Source: Janthinobacterium sp051380735 (lineage in GTDB: Bacteria; Pseudomonadota; Gammaproteobacteria; Burkholderiales; Burkholderiaceae_D). From it: 64,000 nt of DNA. Positions 1-7,203 of the stretch are shown in pieces. Under the pieces are notes generated by a model, which was not told the DNA's origin, made no database searches, and worked only from the letters and a program-made list of their open reading frames with translations. Numbering within the stretch: the stretch's first letter is position 1; every line of letters starts with the position of its first letter. Both the position numbers and the translations under genes were made by a program. Location: positions 248,001 to 312,000 of the forward strand of contig NZ_JBNYXQ010000003.1 in the NCBI RefSeq assembly GCF_051380735.1. The letters run 5' to 3'.

Positions 1-784
1 CGACCCGACGCGCCTGGCGCAGGTGCTGGGCAATCTGCTCAACAATGCCGCCAAGTACACACCGGCCCAGGGCCAGATCGTGCTGACGGCGCGCGGCAAT
101 GGCGACGAGGCGGTGGTCGAAGTGCGCGACAGCGGCATGGGCATACCCACCGCAGACTTGCCCACCGTCTTCGAGATGTTCACCCAGGTGGGCCAGAACA
201 TGGGCCGCGCGCAAGGCGGGTTGGGCATAGGCTTGTCGCTGGTGCGGCGCCTGGCCGAGTTGCACGGCGGCAGTGTCAGCGCGGCCAGTGCCGGCGCCGG
301 CATGGGCAGCACTTTTACCGTACGCCTGCCGCTGGCAGCGCAAGCACCGGCAGCCAGCGAGAACGGCACGCCGCACCCATTGCCAACAGCGGCCGTGCCG
401 TTTCGCGTGCTGGTGGTAGACGACAATGTCGACGCCGCCGACACCCTCGCTGCCGTGCTGGGCATCATGGGCCACACAACGCAGGTAGTACACGATGGCG
501 CCCAGGCGCTGGCCGTGACGCCGGAATTTTTGCCGCAGGTGGTGTTTCTCGACATCGGCCTGCCTGGCATGAACGGCTACGACGTGGCGCGCGCCCTGCG
601 CCAGACGCCGGCCGGCGTCCACACCGTGCTGATCGCCCTGACGGGCTGGGGCGCCGAGGAAGACCGCAGCCAGTCCAGCGCGGCCGGCTTCGACCATCAC
701 CTGACCAAGCCGGCCAATCTGCACGCCATCGGCGAGTTGCTGGCCACCATCTCGACCCATCATCAGAAAACCGCCCATGACTGA
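1..784 (+). CDS. Hybrid sensor histidine kinase, C-terminal part (HATPase + receiver)
   Basis: The gene is cut by the window start; the reading frame is open from base 2. The first visible residues (DPTRLAQVLGNLLNNAAKYT) are the N-box of a histidine kinase ATPase domain. They are followed by a G1-like DSGMGIP and a G2-like GGLGIGLSLVRRLAELHGG. After a short Pro/Ala linker comes a response-regulator receiver domain with the acidic pair in LVVDDN, the phosphoacceptor Asp in VFLDIGLPG and the conserved Lys in LTKP. The protein is therefore a hybrid kinase whose sensor and HisKA parts lie upstream of the window. Its stop overlaps the start of the beta-lactamase gene by 8 bp, which suggests co-transcription. 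The signal it senses cannot be told from this part. Confidence 0.9.
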   Translation, partial: DPTRLAQVLGNLLNNAAKYTPAQGQIVLTARGNGDEAVVEVRDSGMGIPTADLPTVFEMFTQVGQNMGRAQGGLGIGLSLVRRLAELHGGSVSAASAGAGMGSTFTVRLPLAAQAPAASENGTPHPLPTAAVPFRVLVVDDNVDAADTLAAVLGIMGHTTQVVHDGAQALAVTPEFLPQVVFLDIGLPGMNGYDVARALRQTPAGVHTVLIALTGWGAEEDRSQSSAAGFDHHLTKPANLHAIGELLATISTHHQKTAHD

Positions 785-1679
785 AGACCTGAACCTCACC
801 CGCCGCCACCTGTTGATACTGGCCGGCGCAGCCCTGCTGTGCCCAAGTGCGCTATTGCATGCGGCGCCCAAAGCCACCACGGCGCTCGAAGCACAGGCGC
901 AACTGGCCGCGCTGGAACTGGCCGCCGGCGGGCGCCTGGGCGTATCTGCCCTGCACACCGGCAGCGGCGAACGTATCGCCCACCGCGCCGACGAACGCTT
1001 CCCCATGTGCAGTACGTTCAAATTCATGCTGGCGGCGGCGGTGCTGGCGCGCAGTACCAGCGACCCGCATCTGATGAACAAGCTGGTGCGTTACGAGGCA
1101 AAGGAGCTGGTGACATATTCACCGATCACGGAAAAACATGTGGCCACCGGCATGCGCGTGGCAGAGCTGTGCGCCGCCACCTTGCAATACAGCGATAACA
1201 GCGCAGCAAACTTCCTGATGAAAATATTGGGTGGCCCGCAGGCAGTGACGGCCTATGCGCGCAGCATCGGCAATGAGGTATTCCAGCTGGAACGCTGGGA
1301 AACCGAACTCAATAGTGCCATCCCCGACGAAGTGCGCGACACCACCAGCCCTGCGGCCACCGTGCACAGCCTGAACGGCCTGCTGCTGGGTACCAGCTTG
1401 CCCGCGTCGCAGCGCCAGCAGCTCGACACCTGGATGCGCGGCAACACCACCGGCGACCAGCGCATCCGCGCCGGCGTGCCCGCTGACTGGCGCGTGGCCG
1501 ACAAGACCGGTTCGGGCGCTTATGGCAGCGTCAACGATATTGGCGTGGCCTACCCGTCCGGCGACGCGACAGCACCGCTGGTGATCGCCATCTACTACAC
1601 GCGCGAACAGAAAAACGCACCGACCAACCAGGACATCATCACGGCTGCCACGCGCATCGTGGTGGCGGCGCTGGGCTGA
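777..1679 (+). CDS. bla: Class A beta-lactamase
   Basis: This periplasmic serine hydrolase opens beta-lactam rings. All class A motifs are present: STFK at residues 79-82 (catalytic Ser79), SDN at 139-141, the omega-loop Glu175 in WETELN (equivalent to Glu166), and KTG at 243-245. The 300-residue length is normal. The N-terminus has a twin-arginine-like TRRHLLILAG stretch followed by a hydrophobic segment ending in LLHAA, so Tat export is possible, as known for some Burkholderia PenA-type enzymes. A Cys precedes the catalytic Ser (position 69 in the usual numbering). The partner Cys at 238, typical of class A carbapenemases, is absent (KTGSGAYG). The ATG lies within the end of the kinase gene. 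Substrate range cannot be read from the sequence. Confidence 0.95.
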   Translation: MTEDLNLTRRHLLILAGAALLCPSALLHAAPKATTALEAQAQLAALELAAGGRLGVSALHTGSGERIAHRADERFPMCSTFKFMLAAAVLARSTSDPHLMNKLVRYEAKELVTYSPITEKHVATGMRVAELCAATLQYSDNSAANFLMKILGGPQAVTAYARSIGNEVFQLERWETELNSAIPDEVRDTTSPAATVHSLNGLLLGTSLPASQRQQLDTWMRGNTTGDQRIRAGVPADWRVADKTGSGAYGSVNDIGVAYPSGDATAPLVIAIYYTREQKNAPTNQDIITAATRIVVAALG

Positions 1680-1692
1680 TTACGCCAAACGC

Positions 1693-1800
1693 TGATAAAA
1701 CCGTCGCGAGCGGAAGGGAGTTGTCGCCGAGAAGCGGAACTGTGCTTGAGCACAGTGAGCATCGCAGGCGGCAAATCACGACGCGCAGCAGGTTTGATCA
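1693..1800. repeat. Putative palindromic intergenic repeat element
   Basis: The spacer between the convergent bla and DUF695 genes begins with TGATAAAACC and ends with the near-inverse GGTTTGATCA. Weaker matching continues inward (GTCGCGAGCG against TGCTGCGCGTCG). Inside is a perfect 8-bp-arm hairpin, ACTGTGCTtgAGCACAGT (1739-1756). There is no T-tract, so it is not a classic intrinsic terminator. The right end overlaps the stop codon of the neighbouring gene. Only one copy was seen in this window. Confidence 0.4.
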
Positions 1801-2235
1801 CGTTTGCGGCAGGGCGGCCATGAAGCCGGCATAAGTCGACCAGGCCGGGTCGGCCGCGCTGCGAATTTCAATCGGAAATCTTGGCTGTGACGCCAGCGCC
1901 GTATTGAGTCGGTTGAAAAACTCCTCGCCCGACTGCGTGTAATAAATCCATTCGCGCAGGTTCTCGCCGGTCGATACCAGCGCCAGCGTGGCAAAGCCGT
2001 CTTGCTCGACTACCGGCTCGAGTGCCGCTTCCAGCTCTTCCATGTGCTCGCGCTCGTTCGGTGACGGCATGCCGGTCTCGTTTTCGTAGCGCCAGGCAAT
2101 GATGATGCGGTCTGGCTGCGACGACAAATCCCAGTCGTCATGGAAGGTGTCGACATAGCGATAGATGATGGCCATCTCGTCGCTATGCGTAACAATGGTG
2201 CCCCAGCTGCGGGCGGAAGTGGAATTCGGGTTCAT
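1798..2235 (-). CDS. DUF695-like protein of unknown function
   Basis: This is a 145-residue soluble protein without signal peptide or membrane segment. The middle and end (ENLREWIYYTQSGEEFFNRLNTAL) resemble the DUF695 family, in which an aromatic-rich strand precedes a helix containing EFF; the assignment is from memory of the family. It begins with ATG and stands alone on the minus strand, convergent with the beta-lactamase gene, with its stop codon inside the palindromic spacer. No function is known. Confidence 0.7.
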   Translation of the reverse strand: MNPNSTSARSWGTIVTHSDEMAIIYRYVDTFHDDWDLSSQPDRIIIAWRYENETGMPSPNEREHMEELEAALEPVVEQDGFATLALVSTGENLREWIYYTQSGEEFFNRLNTALASQPRFPIEIRSAADPAWSTYAGFMAALPQT

Positions 2236-2272
2236 GGCGTAGATTCACAGGGTAGAAAACGAGACGCGCAGT

Positions 2273-2950
2273 TTACCGCACCGGCGGACAAGTCACCGAC
2301 CAGCCGTCATACTGCTGGCCGCTCTTGCGCAGCCAGACGCGGGCGTAAGTGTTGCGGTCGCTTCTGAACACCAGCGCATACTGCTCTTGCGCCTGGGGCC
2401 GCGAGGCCCCCACGTCGACGGCCGCCAGGCTGAAATTCAAGGCCCGCAGCGGGGCGCATTCGGTGTTACCGGCCATCAGCAACCGCGCCCGCGCCAGCAG
2501 CGGCTTCTGGTACAGCAATACGCCTTCCAGTTCCGTGTCTGGCACACGCTGCAGCAAGCGCACCGGCTCGGCCACGGGCCGGCAGGCGCCACGGTCCAGC
2601 CAGGCGTAATAATCGACGCCGCGCTCTTCCCAGCGCGCCTGCTTGCCCGCCCCCTTCAGCACATAGTTGCTGCGATGCGTGCGGCACAAGGCACCCTGCC
2701 CCCGGTGCGGTGCCGCTTCCATCGTGGCGCTGACTGTCCAGCCGCGGCTGCCCACCTCGCGCCGCACGTCAAACAGCGTGCGCGCGGCTTTGTCGCCGGG
2801 ATGCGCCTGCGAATAAAATTGTTCGAACGACTGGCGTTCCTCAGTTGTCGCCGCGCGCGTCTGCGGCGCAGCACGCTCTGCCGCGCTGGCGGGCAGGCAA
2901 CAAGCCAACAGGGCCAGCAGCGCCAGCGGGCGCAGGGAAGTAAATTGCAT
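2273..2950 (-). CDS. Secreted protein of unknown function, candidate immunity protein of the Tle3 effector
   Basis: This is a 225-residue protein with a clear Sec signal peptide (MQFTSLRPLALLALLACC then ASA, cleavage near residue 23-24). The ATG at 2950 is chosen because AAGGA lies just upstream and the signal peptide begins there; a longer frame upstream has no support. Residues after the signal are mixed alpha/beta-like, with several Cys residues that could form disulfides in the periplasm. It lies 50 bp downstream of the PAAR gene on the same strand, as the last gene of the vgrG-tle3-tla3-PAAR row. Tle lipases act in the periplasm and are neutralised there, so a signal-bearing last gene fits an immunity role. 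No family was recognised and the role is inference. Confidence 0.8.
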   Translation of the reverse strand: MQFTSLRPLALLALLACCLPASAAERAAPQTRAATTEERQSFEQFYSQAHPGDKAARTLFDVRREVGSRGWTVSATMEAAPHRGQGALCRTHRSNYVLKGAGKQARWEERGVDYYAWLDRGACRPVAEPVRLLQRVPDTELEGVLLYQKPLLARARLLMAGNTECAPLRALNFSLAAVDVGASRPQAQEQYALVFRSDRNTYARVWLRKSGQQYDGWSVTCPPVR

Positions 2951-3000
2951 GCCATTCCTTGAGGAGTTGAGCAGGCAATTATAGAGGACAGGACAATCTC

Positions 3001-3267
3001 TCAGCTGGTACGGTATGTGGCGCCACCTGCCATCAGCGTCGCGCCGCAACTGGTGCGATCCCCTTCGAACGCCACCGCCAGGCCATTGATCGCATGGCGA
3101 GCGGAACCGCTGGCAATGGTGCAGCCGTTGTGGCCCTTGAGCGGGCAACTGCACAGGTCGCCAACACAGGCCACCGCGATGCCGCCGACCGTGACATGCG
3201 TGGCCGCACACGACAGCACCTTGCCGCCATGCGAGGTGGTATCGCCCAGACGAATGATTTTGCGCAT
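3001..3267 (-). CDS. PAAR-domain spike tip protein
   Basis: This is an 88-residue single-domain protein that would sharpen the tip of a VgrG spike in the type VI secretion system. It starts with the typical MRKIIRLGDTTSHGGKV and carries the Gly/His/Cys-rich PAAR pattern (VGGIAVACVGDLCSCPLKGH, then VAFEGDRTSCGATLMAGG), whose His/Cys residues bind a metal in known members. The ATG at 3267 gives a start at the canonical PAAR N-terminus; the longer upstream frame is unsupported. It lies 10 bp after the tla3 stop and belongs to the vgrG operon. Confidence 0.93.
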   Translation of the reverse strand: MRKIIRLGDTTSHGGKVLSCAATHVTVGGIAVACVGDLCSCPLKGHNGCTIASGSARHAINGLAVAFEGDRTSCGATLMAGGATYRTS

Positions 3268-3277
3268 GGATGCTCTC

Positions 3278-4903
3278 CTATTTCGTCGCCGGGCGTTCCA
3301 GCAGCGACTCCACCGATGGCGCCCCATAATTGGCCGGATCGACGGCGGGCGTGACGCGGCTGCGAAAAATCTCGCGCCCCGCCTGTTCTTCGCGCACGGC
3401 GCTTGATGGCGGAGTAATAAAAATGATGCTTGCCCGATTACGGTCGCGCAGGTTGATGGCCGCACTGGCGCCGCCCTCAAGGTAACTGCCCATCACGCCG
3501 ATTGCCATCTGCACGAAAAAAGTCGCCGCACCGGTATTGCCCAGCCGCTGATCGGTATTGATAAACTGCGACGTCTTGCTGCTGTCAATCTCCGGCCCAC
3601 CGTGCGCCGCATAATCGTGCAGCATGCCCTCCAACATCAGTTGCTGCGCCGGCTGCTTGCCGGTGGCGGCAACAATGCGCGCCGCCCCTTTGCTGCGTTC
3701 GGCTTGCGGCAAGGTCTGCAGCGCCTCCTGCCAACCGGCATTGAATATCTTCTGCCGCTCATCGCGGCGCGTTACAGGCTTGCCGTTTTCGTCGGTCAAT
3801 TTGATAAATACGGGACGGTGTACAAAGCCGTACGAAGGCAGGCGGTCAAAGGTTGCCATCTGCTCGCGGTTCCACGGAATCGGAAACCACGGTGTCGGCT
3901 TCCAGGTCTGTGGCGGCCGGTTGATCCACGGGTTGATGGCATTGAACTGGTACACGCCCTGGCCGCGGACATCGGGACGCTGGGCGAATTTGGCGGTAGC
4001 GGCCAGCCATTCGGGAACGGTGGGTTGGCGAGTCTGAGGCACATAGGACGAAATATTGTCTGGCGGGGTGGCCAGGGAGTTCATTAATTCAAAATACATG
4101 GCCCTGAACTGCCCATTGACGAATTTATTCTCAGGATCGTCCCATATATACGGCTGCATGGATGCAACTCTCTCCCTGCGCGCCAGTATAAAGACTGCAG
4201 TGGCGTCGGGCATCTCGGGAACGTAATAACCATCATGCAGCTTCCTGGATTCGCCAGGTTTTCGACTCCCATCGCGGGTGCCCACGCTGTCTTCGGAATG
4301 TAATGCAACAAACGGTACATCCGGATTAGCATCGAAAAAAGCAAATACTTCATTGAGCAGATCATCGGGATGCTCATCCAGCTTCCACGATGCAATCGAA
4401 AACAGATGCATAGGCATGCCACCAGTTGCAGCACCGGCGACCAGTCCTGCCATCGGATCAGCCGGACTAGGCTGTTTAGAAGGATCAAGTATGGGCGTGC
4501 CGGCATAAAACGATGGCATTCCCCAGCAGATGGGCGTGAAATTGATACCATTTTCCAGTGCGTCATAGGCTCGGGTACCGCCTGTCCCATCCTTGTCTGA
4601 TGCAGTCCACGGATATTTCTTCGCGTCCTGCTCGCGGATAGTTGTAAAAGGATTTCCCTTTTGCAAGGCATCCCAAAGCTTCCCTTGTCGGTACTTGTCC
4701 AGCGTGACACCCAGTCCTATCACTTCCAGTACATACTCGTGTTGCGCATGCTCACCGGACGTGGGATTCGCTTCTGTCGACAGCTTCTGCGATATTTGGC
4801 GACGGGTATCATTCTTTGCAGCAGCACCTATCCACAACAAGCCAGCAATCAACACCAGCAATACCGATAAGACCCAAAATAGACGGACCATCATGATTAT
4901 CAC
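3278..4903 (-). CDS. tla3: Type VI lipase adapter Tla3-like protein (DUF2875)
   Basis: This is a 541-residue protein with one N-terminal membrane segment (about residues 5-27) and a large domain of the DUF2875 family. The known member, Tla3 of Pseudomonas aeruginosa, binds the lipase effector Tle3 and helps load it onto VgrG2b. Visible family-like stretches include the region around PICWGMPSFYAG, LHSEDSVGTRDG and the C-terminal TGAATFFVQMAIGVMGSYLEGG. The gene lies between tle3 (34 bp upstream) and PAAR (10 bp downstream), the same linkage as in Pseudomonas. The base composition of its middle part (4100-4900) is visibly more AT-rich than the rest of the island. The assignment rests on family recognition and context. 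Confidence 0.82.
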   Translation of the reverse strand: MIIMMVRLFWVLSVLLVLIAGLLWIGAAAKNDTRRQISQKLSTEANPTSGEHAQHEYVLEVIGLGVTLDKYRQGKLWDALQKGNPFTTIREQDAKKYPWTASDKDGTGGTRAYDALENGINFTPICWGMPSFYAGTPILDPSKQPSPADPMAGLVAGAATGGMPMHLFSIASWKLDEHPDDLLNEVFAFFDANPDVPFVALHSEDSVGTRDGSRKPGESRKLHDGYYVPEMPDATAVFILARRERVASMQPYIWDDPENKFVNGQFRAMYFELMNSLATPPDNISSYVPQTRQPTVPEWLAATAKFAQRPDVRGQGVYQFNAINPWINRPPQTWKPTPWFPIPWNREQMATFDRLPSYGFVHRPVFIKLTDENGKPVTRRDERQKIFNAGWQEALQTLPQAERSKGAARIVAATGKQPAQQLMLEGMLHDYAAHGGPEIDSSKTSQFINTDQRLGNTGAATFFVQMAIGVMGSYLEGGASAAINLRDRNRASIIFITPPSSAVREEQAGREIFRSRVTPAVDPANYGAPSVESLLERPATK

Positions 4904-4937
4904 CCTTGTGTAACATTGAACTGATCAATATTGCTGT

Positions 4938-7199
4938 TTATGTCGGATTTTCAGTCACTGTCTTCAACGCCTTTGTTTGCGAGATGACGATTTTCCACAA
5001 GCCCCCTGACAGCAATGGCAGTCCTGCAGGCAAGACACCGTTGTTGTAATAGTCAATAGTTCCATTAATAATTGCAGCTCTCCATGGGGGCTCCACATTT
5101 AAATAAACAGAATACGAATCACGAAATAGTTCCTCCAAAAGCATCCCCTTTCTTGGTTTATCGTTAGACTTCGGTTTTCTGATCCTCCAATCCGCCACCG
5201 CACACAAATACGCATAAAACTTCGGATCCGAACTGGCCTTGCCGCTGCCAATGGCCACGTCATACGCCGTCACCTGGCGATGGTTTTTGGCGCTGCCGAT
5301 AATCGAGCTATGAAACGATTTGGCGCTCACTTCCCGTTGCCAGCGCAGGCGCGCTTCGTTCGGGCTTTCCTGTATGTCAGCCACCACATTGCCATCGGGG
5401 TAGCGTTGCGCGCGGACAATGGTGCGCCTGTCGGATTCGGGTTTTTTGTCCAGCCCCATTTCCTTGTTGTAGCCAGCTGTCATCAGTGCACGTTCTTGAT
5501 CAGTAAGAAATTGCACTTTGTCAGGAGGCTCCTGATCGCCGCCGGGATCAGGACGATATTCCTTGTGCTCCAGCATGCCGCTCGCGCTCGTGACTGCAAT
5601 CGTCGCTTCGCAGGGATCAACCTCTTCTGCAGGACCCTGATCCTTGGGTGAGCGTTTTTTCATCATCGATGTGGCCGGAATGTTGACCGGATCAATTTGC
5701 GACGTACCGCGCAGATCGGCCGGCACGGGCTTGTGCAATGCTTCGCCCGTGATGGTGCGGATGCCATTGCGCTGTTCTGTTTTGCTGAGCTTGGTATCGA
5801 CAGGCCACGCCACTGCTTTATGGGAAGCGCGGTTGCTACGCAAGGAAGCTTCCACATGCGACTGCTCCGTTTCCGTCGCCAAACGTAGAGGGAAATCGAA
5901 CGGCGGAGCCTTGCCTACCAACGACAGTGCGCTCTTTCCTGTCGCAGGGTCCAGCCGCTGCTTGTTGCTGAATACGCGCTGGTAAAAGCGCTGGCCCAGT
6001 TCCTCCAGCGGCTTGCAGGCAAGATTACGCAAAAATGGAATCCTGAGAACGCCTCTCTTGCCGTGCTCCAGAGTGGCTCTTTCTTCTATCGCAACCTCGC
6101 TACCGGTGGCAACGTCAGCCACGCCATCCCAGCCGATACCCTGGATATTGTCGAGCGCCACCGTCATATCTTCCGGGCAAAAATACAGATATACCTTGCC
6201 GCGATTGTCGCGGTCGGCCTCCGCTTTCCAGCCGCTGCCAACCATGCCCCCATGCTGGTCTTCTTTCAAATCTGCAAACGCAGGAGCGTTCGCCTTGCCG
6301 CTGCCCTTTGCCACGCCGGCCACGATATTGACCAGTGTTTTCAAACGCGCAGACAGCGTCTGCATCCCGTCAAGCAAGTGATAATACGGGCGCATGGCCG
6401 TATCCCCGCCACCATCGAACGAACTGAGTATTTTCATCAGCGTGGGGATTTCATCGACCAGGCTATACGGCGGATGCATCAAGATCAGCGTGTCGGCCGG
6501 CGCCAGTCCTTTTTCCATCAGCATCGCCTGCGCCAGCAGCGACAGCAAACAGCCCTGGCTATGCGCCACGATGCTGACGGTCTCTTGGGCATCGTAATCG
6601 CGGATCATGGAAATCAGCGCGGCCAGGCGCTGCGCCGCCAGCACCATATACATGCGGCCAGGCGCTGTGCGCAAAGGCCGCAGGGCGTCATTTACCGGAT
6701 CGAGCGGCGCCTTGATGCCGCGGCGCCACATGTCGGGCAGGCTGCTGGTGGCGTTGCCGAAGGGGCCGCCTTCTTTCGACAGGTCCTTGTCCAGCCTATT
6801 GCCGTAGCGGTCGACATATTGTCCATGCATGGTGCCAGCTTTGCCCTTGACCTCGCGGTAGCCCCAGTAAAACGGAATCACGGGGCTGTTGGTGTCTTCG
6901 GTGAAATTGCGCTTGAAAAACACGGCGTCAGGATCTTCTTCCAGCTTGTCCTTGTCGGCCGCCACCGGCATGCGATACGAGGCTGGCGTGAAGCCGCGCC
7001 CCAGCCTGTCCTTCAAGCCCTCGCACAGGCCCTGCTCGACCGCCTGGTAGCTGATGCCCAGGTCATTGACGCCATGGATGACGATGATATTGCCCGGCAA
7101 ATTGCGGCGTATGCTGACTTTCTTGCAGGCCTTGCGCTCGCATTGCAACAGCGTGACGTCCTTGCCCACCACGTACGGTATTTTCGGATACAGGCTCAT
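4938..7199 (-). CDS. tle3: Type VI secretion lipase effector Tle3 (DUF3274)
   Basis: This is a 753-residue predicted antibacterial phospholipase. The N-terminal half is an alpha/beta-hydrolase: IIVIHGVNDLG (residues 38-48) holds the oxyanion-loop HG, and AHSQG (212-216) is the nucleophile elbow with Ser214. The C-terminal third, from about residue 470 with FLTDQERALMTAGYNKEMG, matches the DUF3274 part of Tle3. The ATG at 7199 starts 4 bp after the vgrG stop; the longer frame runs into vgrG and is a shadow. No signal peptide is present, as expected for a toxin delivered on a VgrG spike. The 3' half is more AT-rich than vgrG, suggesting effector replacement downstream of a conserved spike gene. 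Confidence 0.87.
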   Translation of the reverse strand: MSLYPKIPYVVGKDVTLLQCERKACKKVSIRRNLPGNIIVIHGVNDLGISYQAVEQGLCEGLKDRLGRGFTPASYRMPVAADKDKLEEDPDAVFFKRNFTEDTNSPVIPFYWGYREVKGKAGTMHGQYVDRYGNRLDKDLSKEGGPFGNATSSLPDMWRRGIKAPLDPVNDALRPLRTAPGRMYMVLAAQRLAALISMIRDYDAQETVSIVAHSQGCLLSLLAQAMLMEKGLAPADTLILMHPPYSLVDEIPTLMKILSSFDGGGDTAMRPYYHLLDGMQTLSARLKTLVNIVAGVAKGSGKANAPAFADLKEDQHGGMVGSGWKAEADRDNRGKVYLYFCPEDMTVALDNIQGIGWDGVADVATGSEVAIEERATLEHGKRGVLRIPFLRNLACKPLEELGQRFYQRVFSNKQRLDPATGKSALSLVGKAPPFDFPLRLATETEQSHVEASLRSNRASHKAVAWPVDTKLSKTEQRNGIRTITGEALHKPVPADLRGTSQIDPVNIPATSMMKKRSPKDQGPAEEVDPCEATIAVTSASGMLEHKEYRPDPGGDQEPPDKVQFLTDQERALMTAGYNKEMGLDKKPESDRRTIVRAQRYPDGNVVADIQESPNEARLRWQREVSAKSFHSSIIGSAKNHRQVTAYDVAIGSGKASSDPKFYAYLCAVADWRIRKPKSNDKPRKGMLLEELFRDSYSVYLNVEPPWRAAIINGTIDYYNNGVLPAGLPLLSGGLWKIVISQTKALKTVTENPT

Positions 7200-7203
7200 G
7201 GCG

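Noticed and set aside
777..1679. Class A carbapenemase
   Set aside because: The Cys before the catalytic Ser is present but the Cys-238 equivalent is missing (KTGSGAYG), so the hallmark disulfide cannot form.
2951..3211. N-terminal extension of the secreted 225-residue protein to 3211
   Set aside because: It overlaps the PAAR gene out of frame, and the signal peptide starts at 2950 with its own ribosome binding site.
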